Shown here piece by piece: positions 21,776 to 30,092 of a stretch of DNA of 38,672 nt (the stretch's first letter is position 1; the number at the start of each line of letters is the position of its first letter). Below the pieces are notes generated by a model. It searched no databases and was not told the origin of the DNA. It saw only the letters and a program-made list of their open reading frames with translations. The position numbers were made by a program, and so were the translations under genes. Origin of the DNA: Bacillota bacterium (GTDB taxonomy: Bacteria > Bacillota > Sulfobacillia > JACIYH01); contig JACIYH010000002.1 of assembly GCA_014360055.1 (NCBI GenBank), forward strand, positions 1-38,672. Direction: 5' to 3'.

Positions 21776-22390
21776 GTGGCGCGCGCGGCGGGGGACGGTG
21801 GCAGCAAGGGCGGCCAGGGGAGGCCCGGGATCGGCGATGTCCCCCGGGAACGAGGGGGCGTCCGGCGCCGCGGGGAGCGGGGGTTCACCGTGGTGGAGGT
21901 GATGGTGGCCGTTGCCGTTCTGGCGGTGGTGGGGGTGGGCATTTACGGCCTGGTGCACGCCGCCATCAACGTGAGCCGTGTCACGGAAGGGGTCACCGAG
22001 ACCCAGGAGGGGGCCCGCTTCGGGGTGGACCGCATCGTGGAGGAGGCGCGCTGGGCGGTGGAGGTGCTGGAGGCGGCGCAGGATAGCGTGCGACTCAAGA
22101 TGTCGCGCCCCAGTCCCTACGAGCCGGGTTACTACGAGGTCGTGTTTCGCCAGGAGGGTTCGTGGGTCACGCGCCGGGTGGGCGAAGAGGCGACCCCGTT
22201 GAGCACCAATGTGGAGGACTTCCGGCTGACATACTGGGATGCCCAGGGCAACGAGTTGCCTTTCCTGGCGGATGGCCGCGTGGATGGGGCCCGGGTGCGG
22301 GGCATGTCGCTGGAGGTTACCGCTGTGAGCAAGGGGCAGTCCGTTACCTACCGGGGGGAGGTTTGGTTTCGAAACCTTGGTTCCGACTGA
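21776..22390 (+). CDS. minor type IV prepilin (PilW/GspJ-like)
   Basis: A 204-residue prepilin. The leader is long (about 35 residues, Arg/Gly-rich) and ends RRRGERG before FTVVEVMVAVAVLAVVGVGI, with Glu5 kept. The C-terminal domain shows EGARFGVDRIVEEARWAVEV, then YYEVVFRQEGSWVTRRVG and a NVEDFRLTYWDAQGNEL block, which is the common PilW/GspJ pattern. GTG 21776 overlaps the preceding stop region and follows AAGGGGG. It probably acts with the other minor pilins in priming the fibre. Confidence 0.85.
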   Translation: MARAAGDGGSKGGQGRPGIGDVPRERGGVRRRGERGFTVVEVMVAVAVLAVVGVGIYGLVHAAINVSRVTEGVTETQEGARFGVDRIVEEARWAVEVLEAAQDSVRLKMSRPSPYEPGYYEVVFRQEGSWVTRRVGEEATPLSTNVEDFRLTYWDAQGNELPFLADGRVDGARVRGMSLEVTAVSKGQSVTYRGEVWFRNLGSD

Positions 22391-22511
22391 CCGGGCGCCC
22401 CCGGGGAACCGGGTGCCGGCGGTGACACGGTGTGCAGTACGGGGTGCCGGGGTGAGGCCGTCTGGGGTAGTCGGGGGTGCGGGCTGCTGGCCTGGCGGGG
22501 GGTGCAGGCTG

Positions 22512-24359
22512 ATGCGCGGACGCGCGTGGTGGTGGCGGGACCAGGAAGGTGGAGCACTGGTGGTCGCTGTGGCGGCCCTGGCCCTGCTCTCTACCCTGGG
22601 CCTGATGCTGGTGTCGGCTGCACTGGCGGAGGCGCGCATATCCGACCAGCACATGAGGGCAGTGCAGGCTTTCGCCGCCGCCGACGGCGGCGCGTCGGAA
22701 GCGATTTCGGAACTGGACTTCCGCGTGAAGAACTTCATGCCCGCGCGCGTCTCCAAGGAGACCCAGATGCAGGATGTGTGGGCCAAGGGATACGCAGACC
22801 TGCTGGCGGACTATGCCTACCCGCCCGGGGGCACACCCTTCACCCGCGTCGACTCCCAGAGATGCAGGCTGGACCTGCACCGGGATCTGGAGACGGGAAG
22901 CTATGACGCGGTGATCGAGGTTTGGGGGATCGACCGTGGCTGGGAGGTCACGGTAGACGAGGAGTACATGTGGTTCGATTTCGGCTTCAGCATAGAGTCT
23001 ACCGGCTGGTCCGGGGACGCCAGTCGTACCGTACGTACCGAGGGCACTTTTCGACTGCACGTGTCGCGGCTGAACTTCGCCCGCTTTGCCCTCTTCACCG
23101 ACGTGCACGAGTCGCCCGGCTACGCGGGGGGAGGCACGGTTTGGTTCACCAACCGCACGGCCTTTACGGGATGGGTCCACACCAACGACCACTTCAGTAT
23201 TTACCGGAACCCCAGGTTCGTGAGGGGGCCCCTGACCCAGGCGGAAAGGAACGTGAATTTTTGGTCGGCCGGTTTGCAGGACGCCTACGAATGCCCCCCC
23301 GACAAACCCGAGTTGGTGGATGGGGCCCGGTTCTACCGTGGGGCTGAGGACGGCATCTCGAAAATGGAGATGCCCACTTCCGCGTACAGCCAGTTGCGGG
23401 CGGCGGCCGGATTGGACCTGACCATACTGGACCCGCCCACCAATCGAGAATTGCGTCAGGCCCTGGGCTTACCGGACAGTGATTCGCCCCTGAGCACCGA
23501 CATTTACCTGGCTCACCCCGAGGCCCAGAATCGCGTGACGGGTGGTGTCCTGGTGGTAGGGGACGCCTGGTATCTGCATTTCTCTGTGGACGGTGGGAAC
23601 CGCGCTGTCTACGAGTTGCGCACGCGTGCAGGTGCGGTGAAGGTCGGTTCCAGCTGGGTTCCCCGCACGGCCACCATCACGGTGGACCGTGAGAACGACC
23701 GCACCACGGTGGTGTGGAGTCCTTTCGATCCCGACAGGGATCCCGCTGAACGCGGGAAGTCCTCAGCCACCCAGGTGTTCGCTGGGGTGCCCAACGGCGT
23801 CATCTACGTGCAGGGGAAGATAGGTGACCGGGACGTGCTCACCGGAATACGGGGACAACTCGGCGAGCAAGAGCGCGTCACCGTGGTGGCCGAGCGGACT
23901 GTCTTCATTAGTGGGAACCTGCGCTACCAGAGCCCTCCCGCGGGCACGCCCGATGCTCCCAACGAGTCGGATAAGCCAAACATGCTGGGTATCTACTGCG
24001 TGGGTAGAGATGGCACTCCTGGGATAGACAACGACGTGCGCATCCACAGCCGGCTACCCGAGGGAGACCTGACGGTACACGCGGTGGTTATGACTCCGCG
24101 GGGCGTGTACATGGTGGACCGCTACTCGGAAATACCCCCCAAGGGGTTCGTCCATCACCTGGGAGGGGTGATCTCCAAGTGGTACGGGCCTTTTGGGCAG
24201 TTCAATCCCTCCACAGGGCAGGCGCTGCACGGTTACGGCCGTGATTTCCAGTTCGACTACCGGGTGGAAAGGATGGCCCCTCCGGCATTTCCTACCACCG
24301 GGCGGCTGGTTTCCTACACGGAGGGTGGTCTGAAGATATGGCGGGAGGAACTCAAGTAA
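22512..24359 (+). CDS. large PilX-like pilus-locus protein
   Basis: A 615-residue protein. The N-terminus (RDQEGGALVVAVAALALLST, then LGLMLVSAALAEARISDQ and AVQAFAAADGGASEA) is a PilX-type hydrophobic helix without Glu5. The remaining 550 residues form a large extracellular region rich in aromatic and acidic residues. They include AFTGWVHTNDHFSIYRNPRF, a VFAGVPNGVIYVQGKIGDRD strand block and VTVVAERTVFISGNLRYQSP; the latter look like a right-handed parallel-beta or DUF4900-type domain. ATG 22512 follows GGGGGGTG. Being far larger than the other minor pilins, it could be a tip adhesin. The domain call is from general pattern, and the function is not known. Confidence 0.75.
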   Translation: MRGRAWWWRDQEGGALVVAVAALALLSTLGLMLVSAALAEARISDQHMRAVQAFAAADGGASEAISELDFRVKNFMPARVSKETQMQDVWAKGYADLLADYAYPPGGTPFTRVDSQRCRLDLHRDLETGSYDAVIEVWGIDRGWEVTVDEEYMWFDFGFSIESTGWSGDASRTVRTEGTFRLHVSRLNFARFALFTDVHESPGYAGGGTVWFTNRTAFTGWVHTNDHFSIYRNPRFVRGPLTQAERNVNFWSAGLQDAYECPPDKPELVDGARFYRGAEDGISKMEMPTSAYSQLRAAAGLDLTILDPPTNRELRQALGLPDSDSPLSTDIYLAHPEAQNRVTGGVLVVGDAWYLHFSVDGGNRAVYELRTRAGAVKVGSSWVPRTATITVDRENDRTTVVWSPFDPDRDPAERGKSSATQVFAGVPNGVIYVQGKIGDRDVLTGIRGQLGEQERVTVVAERTVFISGNLRYQSPPAGTPDAPNESDKPNMLGIYCVGRDGTPGIDNDVRIHSRLPEGDLTVHAVVMTPRGVYMVDRYSEIPPKGFVHHLGGVISKWYGPFGQFNPSTGQALHGYGRDFQFDYRVERMAPPAFPTTGRLVSYTEGGLKIWREELK

Positions 24360-24838
24360 GGCCGACGTACTGCGGGCCACGGTCCAGGCCGGGCGCGTTC
24401 CGGGGGTTTTGCTCCGGGCAGGACGGGTTCAGCCTCATGGAAATGGTGGTGGTGCTGGGTATCATCGTTGTGCTGCTGGCTGTCAGCGTACCCGTTCTGG
24501 CCAGGCAAAACCAGGTACAGAGGCTGGAAGCCGCCGCGCGGCAGCTGGCCTGCGACCTACGTGAGGTGCAGCAGTTGGCGCGCACGCGGCGGGTTACCTG
24601 TCAGGTCGTGTTCGATAGCCCGGCGGGCACTTACACCGTCTTCGCCGGCGGTACACGGGTGAGGGGGCCGGTGGAGGTGCCGGTGGCGATGCAGCCCGCC
24701 TTCGCCGGTACGGACCCAGCGGTGGTGACCTTCGACCCCATGGGACGTGCCAACGAGGGCGTGGTGACCCTGACCTCGCCCGGGGGGACCCGGCAGGTGC
24801 ACGTGGGCCGGGCCGCTACCGTCTACATCACCCGCTAG
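24338..24838 (+). CDS. minor type IV prepilin (FimT/GspH-like)
   Basis: A 166-residue prepilin. A leader of about 30 residues ends CSGQDG before FSLMEMVVVLGIIVVLLAVS, with Glu5. The FimT/GspH block follows: LARQNQVQRLEAAARQLACD, then LREVQQLARTRR and VVFDSPAGTYTVFAGG, and the C-terminal VTFDPMGRANEGVVTLTSPG. The ATG overlaps the end of the preceding gene by 22 bases, so the two are translationally coupled. It closes the minor-pilin set in the usual H/I/J/X composition, although the order differs. Confidence 0.88.
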   Translation: MAGGTQVRPTYCGPRSRPGAFRGFCSGQDGFSLMEMVVVLGIIVVLLAVSVPVLARQNQVQRLEAAARQLACDLREVQQLARTRRVTCQVVFDSPAGTYTVFAGGTRVRGPVEVPVAMQPAFAGTDPAVVTFDPMGRANEGVVTLTSPGGTRQVHVGRAATVYITR

Positions 24839-24858
24839 CGGGCAAGGGGGTTGGGTGC

Positions 24859-25926
24859 ATGGGGCGCAGGATGGGTTGCATCGGGTTGGACGTGGGTTCC
24901 TTCGGGTGCAGGGCCGTCCAGCTGGCCTGGACGGGCACGGGAGTGGAGTTGGTGCAGGTGGCGTCGCTGGAGAGGCCACGGCGTGGGGATGGCAAGATCA
25001 AGCCAGCGGAACTGGCCCCTGTCATCGGCGGGTTTCTGCGCCAGAACAGGTTCCACGGCAAAGAAGTGGCCACCGCGGTGTCCCACGAGGACTCGGTGAT
25101 CCGGGTGGTGAGTATGCCCCCCATGTCCGAGGAAGAGTTGGGCCCGGCGGTGAGGTATGAGGCCGAACGTTACATCCCCTTTGCGCCCGGCGACTGTGTG
25201 ACCGACTACGCCGTCCTGGGGGAGACGAGAGCGGGGGGCGCACCCCAGTTGGAGGTGCTGCTGGTGGCGGCCCGGCGCTCGTCGGTGGAGGCCTTGCTGG
25301 AAGCCGTGCGCAAGGCCGGCTTCCGGTCGGTGGGAGTAGACGCGGAGGCGCTGGCTGCGGGCCGGGCGCTGCTCCGGAACGGGGGGGATGGAAACGGGGA
25401 GGGCGCGGGAGACGGGAGCGCGGGCAATTCCCCCCTGCGGGTGTTATGTGACATCGGTCACACCTGCACGAATATAAGCGTTTTCCGCGGCAGGAGCCTG
25501 CGCATCCACAGGTCGGTTACGGTGGCGGGGGCCACCATGCTGGATCGGGCCGCCCGCACGGTCGGCCTGGAGAGGGCGTCGCCCCAAGCCGTGTTCGCAG
25601 GGTCGGCGGGGCAGTCACGCACCACCGTAGCTCCGGCACTCACGCCAGTTTGGGAAGAGTTGGTCACGGAACTGAACCGGTCCATCGATTTCTGTCGCAG
25701 TCAGGAAGGTGAGCAGCCCGACAGGGTCCTGCTCACGGGAGGGGCGCTGCGCGTCCCCGGCCTGGTGGCCCACCTGCGCGAGCGGGTGGCGATACCGGTG
25801 GAGGTGGCCAACCCGGTGGAGGGGATGATGGCAGGTCGGTCCGTCCGCACGGGGTTCCTCACTGAGGTGGTTCCCGAACTGGCGGTTGCGGTCGGGCTGG
25901 CACTGAGGGGGTTGCCCGTGTCATGA
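24859..25926 (+). CDS. pilM: PilM actin-like cytoplasmic pilus assembly protein
   Basis: A 355-residue FtsA-like ATP-binding protein that anchors the alignment complex on the cytoplasmic side. Seen are the phosphate-1 loop GCIGLDVGSFGCRAVQLAWT, VSHEDSVIRVVSMPPMSEEE, AVRYEAERYIPFAPGD (PilM hallmark), phosphate-2 VLCDIGHTCTNISVF and adenosine loop RVLLTGGALRVPGLVAHLRE. A Gly-rich insert (about 174-190) is unusual. ATG 24859 follows AAGGGG by 9 bases. It overlaps pilN by 4 bases (ATGA), as in standard pilMNO operons. Confidence 0.93.
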   Translation: MGRRMGCIGLDVGSFGCRAVQLAWTGTGVELVQVASLERPRRGDGKIKPAELAPVIGGFLRQNRFHGKEVATAVSHEDSVIRVVSMPPMSEEELGPAVRYEAERYIPFAPGDCVTDYAVLGETRAGGAPQLEVLLVAARRSSVEALLEAVRKAGFRSVGVDAEALAAGRALLRNGGDGNGEGAGDGSAGNSPLRVLCDIGHTCTNISVFRGRSLRIHRSVTVAGATMLDRAARTVGLERASPQAVFAGSAGQSRTTVAPALTPVWEELVTELNRSIDFCRSQEGEQPDRVLLTGGALRVPGLVAHLRERVAIPVEVANPVEGMMAGRSVRTGFLTEVVPELAVAVGLALRGLPVS

Positions 25927-26468
25927 AGGACATAGACCTTACGCCACGGGAAAAGCGCGTCCAGCAGAGGGTGAGTGCCGCCCAGTTCACGCTGGTCGCC
26001 CTGCTGGTAGCGGGGCTGGTCTTCCTGGGTGCCGGGACGGGTATCTACTGGCTGCGTTACCAGGAGGTGCGGGCCGACCTGAGCAGCGTGGAAGCCCGCA
26101 TGGCATCCATGGCCGAGCAGGTGCGCGAGGCCGAGGCCCTGCAGCGGGAGATCTCAGACATAGCTTCTTACATGGCCACCATGCAGGCCCTGGTGGCCAG
26201 GCAGGTGCCCTGGGACGAGGTCCTGAGCGACGTGGCGGCGCGCATACCGCGCAACGTCTGGCTCGGCAAGGTCACCATCGAGCCCAACCTGGTCCAGGTG
26301 CTGGGGTACGCGCCCACGCACCTGGAAGCGGCCCAGGTAGTAAAGGAACTGGGGAATTCGGAATGGTTTACCGAGGTGAACCTGAGTAAGTCGGAGTTGT
26401 ACGACTTCGCCGGGCGCCAGGTGGTAAAGTTCTTGATCACGGCTTACCGGGAGCCGGCCGGGCGTTGA
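25923..26468 (+). CDS. pilN: PilN-like alignment-complex protein
   Basis: A 181-residue bitopic membrane protein. The N-terminus MKDIDLTPREKR is a short variant of the PilM-binding INLLP motif of PilN. A transmembrane helix follows (FTLVALLVAGLVFLGAGTGI), then a coiled coil (about 48-85) and a PilN ferredoxin-like fold (VPWDEVLSDVAARIPRNVWL, then VLGYAPTHLEAAQVVKELGN). It pairs with PilO to link PilM and PilC with the envelope. Its start overlaps the end of pilM. The 122-base gap to pilO holds no gene. Confidence 0.88.
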   Translation: MKDIDLTPREKRVQQRVSAAQFTLVALLVAGLVFLGAGTGIYWLRYQEVRADLSSVEARMASMAEQVREAEALQREISDIASYMATMQALVARQVPWDEVLSDVAARIPRNVWLGKVTIEPNLVQVLGYAPTHLEAAQVVKELGNSEWFTEVNLSKSELYDFAGRQVVKFLITAYREPAGR

Positions 26469-26590
26469 CGCCGACGGGACGGACGCTGCAGGCGGCGTGA
26501 CCGGGGGCGCCACGGCGGCGGAGCCTCCCGGCCCGGGCAGCCGGTGGCCACGCCTCAGCGGGCCAGGCGTAATCAAGAGGAGGAAGGGAC

Positions 26591-27259
26591 ATGAGTCGAT
26601 TCACCGGTCGCCAGAGATTCCTCTTGGGGCTTTTGGTACCCGCGCTCATAGGGGTGCTGCTTTATTACGCGGTGTTCGCACCCCTGGTTCAGAAGTACCA
26701 CGAGGCCCGTTCCGAGTTGGCCACGCGCGAGGCGCGGCTTCAGCAGATGCAGGCCACCCTGGCCCAGTTACCCGAGCTGCGATCCCGGCGCGATGAGTTG
26801 GTGGTCGCCATGGAAGAGTTGCTGCGAGCCATCCCCGCGGAAGCGGCCACCGACGAACTTCTGGCCCAAATGAGCGGGTTTGCGAGTGCCGCCCAGGCGC
26901 GGCTGCTGTCGCTGAGCGTGGGGGAGATGGCGCCACCACGGGAGGAAAAGGGCAGTCGGAACCAGTCCGGTTCTGGCACCGGATCTCCTGCCCCCGAATC
27001 GCCTCCGCCCGGGGGGGCGGCGCGCAAGGGGGTCGCCCCCCGGCCCTACCTGGAACTCCCGGTTGAGATGACCTTCGTGGGCCCGTATCCCGCCATTCAG
27101 CAGGTATTGTCCGACTTGCGTTCGTGGGGGCGCCTCGTCATCCTGAGCAGGCTGGAGATTGCCTCCGATGACCAGCCCACTCCCAGCCTGACCGCTCGTC
27201 TGCAGGGGTTTGCTTTCAGCTACGCCCGTGAAGAGGGTTCCGCAGGGGGGAATCGGTGA
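26591..27259 (+). CDS. pilO: PilO-like alignment-complex protein
   Basis: A 222-residue bitopic membrane protein. A transmembrane helix (LGLLVPALIGVLLYYAVFAP) is followed by a coiled coil (about 35-80), a Pro/Ser/Gly linker (about 115-148) and the PilO ferredoxin-like domain with LELPVEMTFVGPYPAIQQVL and GRLVILSRLEI. ATG 26591 has a strong GAGGAGGAAGG site. It forms the PilN/PilO heterodimer. Its stop overlaps the start region of the next gene (GTGATG). Confidence 0.9.
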   Translation: MSRFTGRQRFLLGLLVPALIGVLLYYAVFAPLVQKYHEARSELATREARLQQMQATLAQLPELRSRRDELVVAMEELLRAIPAEAATDELLAQMSGFASAAQARLLSLSVGEMAPPREEKGSRNQSGSGTGSPAPESPPPGGAARKGVAPRPYLELPVEMTFVGPYPAIQQVLSDLRSWGRLVILSRLEIASDDQPTPSLTARLQGFAFSYAREEGSAGGNR

Positions 27260-28071
27260 TGGCTGGCGAAGTGGCGGGCGCGATGCCCCGGGGCGGGGTG
27301 AGGGAAGGGGGCGGCGTGAGTTACGTCCGCAAGAGGCGCAGGCAGCGGGGTCTCACCTACCTGGCCGTCACCCTCCTCGTGCTGGGCCTTGCCGCCGGGG
27401 TGGCCGCCGGCTGGATGATGACCACGGGCGAGTTACCTTTTGCGGTGGACCGGGTGCCCTGGATAGGGGGGTTGTTCCGGCGGCCCGGTCCGGTTTCCGT
27501 GGAGTCCCCCGTAAGTTACCGCTTGCCCTCGGTGCCGGCGGCGGAGGAAGTGTTACCCCTGCTCGCCCAGCGGTCGGCAGCTCAACTGGCCCGGCCGGCC
27601 TCCGTGCCCGTGGGCAGGGCAAACCCCTTCCAGCCCGTGTTTGGGATTGAGGCGGGACCGCCCCCCGAGGCACCTCCGCCGCCCGAGGGTGCGCAGCCGG
27701 GTGGTGCGGGAGGAGCAGTGGCCCCGGGGGAGGCCCCGGCTTCGGCACCACTACAGGTGGGGATACGTGTGACGTCTCCCACCTGGCTGGAGGTACGTGT
27801 GGACGGGAAGCAGGTGCTGCGCACCAACGTGGCCAGGGGAAGCCAGCTGAAGTACGAGGCCAGCAAACAGGTTACCCTGCAGGAAGTGGGTCGCGAGGGG
27901 GCCATACTCCTTTCTGTCAACGGCAGGGACCTCGGGCGCGCCAGCACGCTGGTCAAGGAACTCTCCCGTCCCAAACAGGTCGAGGCGGGGGGCCACACGG
28001 TGGAGATCTCCCTGGTGCGCCGCTACCCCAGCGGTGTGCTGGTGGGCCTGACCTTCGCATTGGTCAAGTAG
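27259..28071 (+). CDS. membrane protein with a RodZ-type C-terminal domain in the pilP position
   Basis: A 270-residue protein, the last gene of the pilus operon. After a basic stretch (RKRRRQRG) comes one transmembrane helix (LAVTLLVLGLAAGVAAGWMM), a Pro/Ala/Gly-rich extracytoplasmic linker (about 60-165), and a beta-rich end. The latter contains PTWLEVRVDGKQVLRTNVAR, then GSQLKYEASKQVTLQEVG and ILLSVNGRDLG, the layout of the RodZ C-terminal (DUF4115) domain. Linker residues VGRANPFQPVFG recall the PilP region that precedes its HQ domain. In diderms this slot holds PilP, which bridges PilNO to the secretin; here no secretin exists. I infer that this protein takes over a peptidoglycan-facing role. 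GTG 27256 directly precedes the ATG. Confidence 0.7.
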   Translation: MAGEVAGAMPRGGVREGGGVSYVRKRRRQRGLTYLAVTLLVLGLAAGVAAGWMMTTGELPFAVDRVPWIGGLFRRPGPVSVESPVSYRLPSVPAAEEVLPLLAQRSAAQLARPASVPVGRANPFQPVFGIEAGPPPEAPPPPEGAQPGGAGGAVAPGEAPASAPLQVGIRVTSPTWLEVRVDGKQVLRTNVARGSQLKYEASKQVTLQEVGREGAILLSVNGRDLGRASTLVKELSRPKQVEAGGHTVEISLVRRYPSGVLVGLTFALVK

Positions 28072-28098
28072 CGCACGCATGAGGTCCCGACGTGTGAC

Positions 28099-29709
28099 TC
28101 AGTCGCTCAGGGTGAAGACCAGGTCCTCCAGGGATGAACCCTGGATGATGAGTTGCAGGGGGTGGTGCCGGCTCCTCGGGCCGGCCCGCGCTTCCAGGAG
28201 CACAGGGTAGGTACCGTCGGGGGTGCTGGGCAGGGTGCGGAAGCTTCCCGCCCAGCCTCCGCTTTCACGGGGGAGCAGCGTGAGTTGCTCGCCCCACGGT
28301 AACTGGGCCCTGACCGAGGACACGTTGGGGCTGGTGAAGGCCAGCACCCGTACCCGGGTGCCAGCGCGGGCCGGGTTGGGGTCGAGCGTGCCGGTAAGGC
28401 TGATGGGGTCGCGCAGGTAGTAGGTGAGGTCGAGCGCGCGCGTGGTGCCGGTGAACAGGGCCAGCAGCCGGACGGGCCGGGGTCCCTCCTCTCCCGCGGC
28501 CGGGGCCCGAAAGGTGGCGTACCAGTCGTTGCTCCCCACCGGTCCGGGAGGCGAGGAAGGGGTGAGTTCCAGGACGGTGCCGTCGGCCTGCGCGGTCACC
28601 CGCTGGGCTCCCCCGGTGGTGGATGCCCGGATGGTGAGGCCATCGCCCGGTGCTGCCTGTGTGGGTTCGAGGTGGCCCCACAGTCGCCTCCGTTCCAGGG
28701 TGATGGGCTTGAGGGCGGACCGCCAGGTTTCACCGCGGGAGTCCGTGATCCAGGCCCGGTAGAAGTAGGTCCCGTCGGGGAGAGCCCAGCCACCATCGTC
28801 ACGGCCGTCCCAGGACAGCGAGGGTGGCGGTTCGCCGGGGCATCCTTCCGGATAAAAAGACCGGTACCATTGGCCTTCGAGGTTACCCACGGAGAGGCTC
28901 CATTTGCGGGTTGAGCGGTTCTTCAGTGTGCGGAAAGTGAAGCCCGCCGTGTCCTCCACGCCGTCCCCGTCGGGGCTGAGACGCGGGGGCTCGGCGGTGA
29001 CGTCGATGAGGGCCGACCGCACCATGAGTGCCACGGCCTGGCACCGCCACAGGTGATCCCGGGGATGCAACCTGCCGTCGTCGTAGCCAATGACGATCCC
29101 CAGCCGGATGGCCAGGGCCATCTCGGGAGCTACCGAGGGATCCACCTGATAGCCGTCGGGGAAGCGGTCCAGGTAACGGCTCCCCTCCGCCGCCATGGCG
29201 CGGGCGAAGGGGCCCAGGCCCAGCGCCCGCAGGAGTATCGCCACCGCGTGCTGGCGTTCGATGAAGTGGTGAGGCATAAACTGCCCGTTGCCCACACCCA
29301 GGATCCACCCCCGTGCCGCCAGGGCCTCGATGTGCCCGTACGCGGGCTTATCCCCGTAGAGGCAGAAGCCCCGGGGAACGTCGGAGAAGGTTGGATACAG
29401 CCTGTCGATGGGTTGCAGCCGAAACGTCTTGGCCATGAGGAGCGCGTATTGGGCTCGGCTGATGTGGTCGTTGGGGTAGAAGCGGGCCACCGTCTCCTCC
29501 CAGTCTCCCCACGGTGTCCACCGCCAGCGGGTAAACACCCACCCGTCGGCGCATTCCTCCTCCCACATGACGCGGATCTCGCGGTAAGCCCAGAAGCGTG
29601 ATGACACGTCTTCGTACCACGGGTCGTGCGGGGTCGCTCCTGCGTGGGTGGGAATGAAGGTCAGCAGTGCTACTACCACCGCCGCCAGGAGTCCGATACC
29701 CGCTCTCAT
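28099..29709 (-). CDS. secreted SLH-domain surface protein with FlgD/Ig-like domain
   Basis: A 536-residue exported protein. The signal peptide is MRAGIGLLAAVVVALLTFIP with a likely cut after THAGA. Three S-layer-homology repeats follow (about 30-95, 100-170 and 175-240), with FYPNDHISRAQYALLMAKTF, GHIEALAARGWILGVGNGQF and ALAIRLGIVIGYDDGRLHPR. Such repeats bind pyruvylated secondary cell-wall polymers. Residues 245-345 match a gliding/FlgD-type Ig module (LSPDGDGVEDTAGFTF, SLSWDGRDDGGWALPDGTYF). Two or more further beta modules follow. ATG 29709 has GGAGG 8 bases upstream; the in-frame GTG 29718 is inside that site. It is convergent with the type IV pilus operon and divergent from the Tad operon, so it may be a wall component linked to one of them. 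Confidence 0.9.
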   Translation of the reverse strand: MRAGIGLLAAVVVALLTFIPTHAGATPHDPWYEDVSSRFWAYREIRVMWEEECADGWVFTRWRWTPWGDWEETVARFYPNDHISRAQYALLMAKTFRLQPIDRLYPTFSDVPRGFCLYGDKPAYGHIEALAARGWILGVGNGQFMPHHFIERQHAVAILLRALGLGPFARAMAAEGSRYLDRFPDGYQVDPSVAPEMALAIRLGIVIGYDDGRLHPRDHLWRCQAVALMVRSALIDVTAEPPRLSPDGDGVEDTAGFTFRTLKNRSTRKWSLSVGNLEGQWYRSFYPEGCPGEPPPSLSWDGRDDGGWALPDGTYFYRAWITDSRGETWRSALKPITLERRRLWGHLEPTQAAPGDGLTIRASTTGGAQRVTAQADGTVLELTPSSPPGPVGSNDWYATFRAPAAGEEGPRPVRLLALFTGTTRALDLTYYLRDPISLTGTLDPNPARAGTRVRVLAFTSPNVSSVRAQLPWGEQLTLLPRESGGWAGSFRTLPSTPDGTYPVLLEARAGPRSRHHPLQLIIQGSSLEDLVFTLSD

Positions 29710-29793
29710 GCTGCTCACCTCCGGTATCGCCTCGGGTCTTAGTTGCGGATGGCCTCGGGTGTTAGCTCGGAAGTGGAGCCGCCGGCCCCCCCC

Positions 29794-29822
29794 ATTCTGC
29801 CATATTTCGGGCAGCTTGACAA
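29794..29822 (-). promoter_or_regulatory. promoter of the SLH protein gene, sharing its -35 with the Tad promoter
   Basis: On the minus strand TTGTCA (29822-29817) and CAGAAT (29799-29794) are separated by 17 bases. The predicted start is near 29787, giving a 78-base leader with GGAGG in it. Its -35 hexamer overlaps the plus-strand -35 by five bases. Confidence 0.6.
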
Positions 29823-29844
29823 GTTATGGGGGATCTGGTAGTAT
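29816..29844 (+). promoter_or_regulatory. promoter of the Tad pilus operon
   Basis: TTGACA (29816-29821) and TAGTAT (29839-29844) are 17 bases apart, and TGG directly precedes the -10 as an extension. The start is predicted near 29851, giving a leader of about 240 bases before cpaB. It is one of the two best sigma-A matches in the window. Confidence 0.8.
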
Positions 29845-29911
29845 GCGGTCGAAATAGGGGAGGCGGAGTGCCCCGGGGGTGGCGGCCGCTCAGCGGGAAG
29901 GAGGTGGAAGG

Positions 29912-30022
29912 GTGCACGCAGGCCGTACGCGGCGGGGCAGGCGTCGACACGGGAGCCGCCGGCGTCTGTCCGCCTCCCCGTGCCTTCTTGCGAGGCGCAG
30001 TCGCCGTGGGGTGCAGTGGTAA
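29912..30022 (+). CDS. possible arginine-rich leader peptide upstream of cpaB
   Basis: In the 374-base gap 29719-30092 a perfect AAGGAGGTG site (29898-29906) stands five bases before GTG 29912, opening a 36-residue frame with 13 arginines (HAGRTRRGRRRHGSRRRLSA and so on) and stop TAA 30020-30022. Arg codons are frequent by chance in GC-rich DNA, so the peptide itself may have no function. The ribosome site is better than that of many real genes here. The repeated GTGGGGTGCAGT (30005 and 30033) follows. It could be a leader ORF that couples translation to downstream expression. Confidence 0.35.
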   Translation: MHAGRTRRGRRRHGSRRRLSASPCLLARRSRRGVQW

Positions 30023-30092
30023 GGCGAGTCCCGGTGGGGTGCAGTCGTGAGGGGTATCTCTTCACGAGGGGTGGCCCTGTGAAGGGAGTCCT

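Noticed and set aside
29826-30050. A 74-residue frame in the Tad leader
   Set aside because: Its start lies between the -35 and -10 of the Tad promoter, so it would not be in the transcript.
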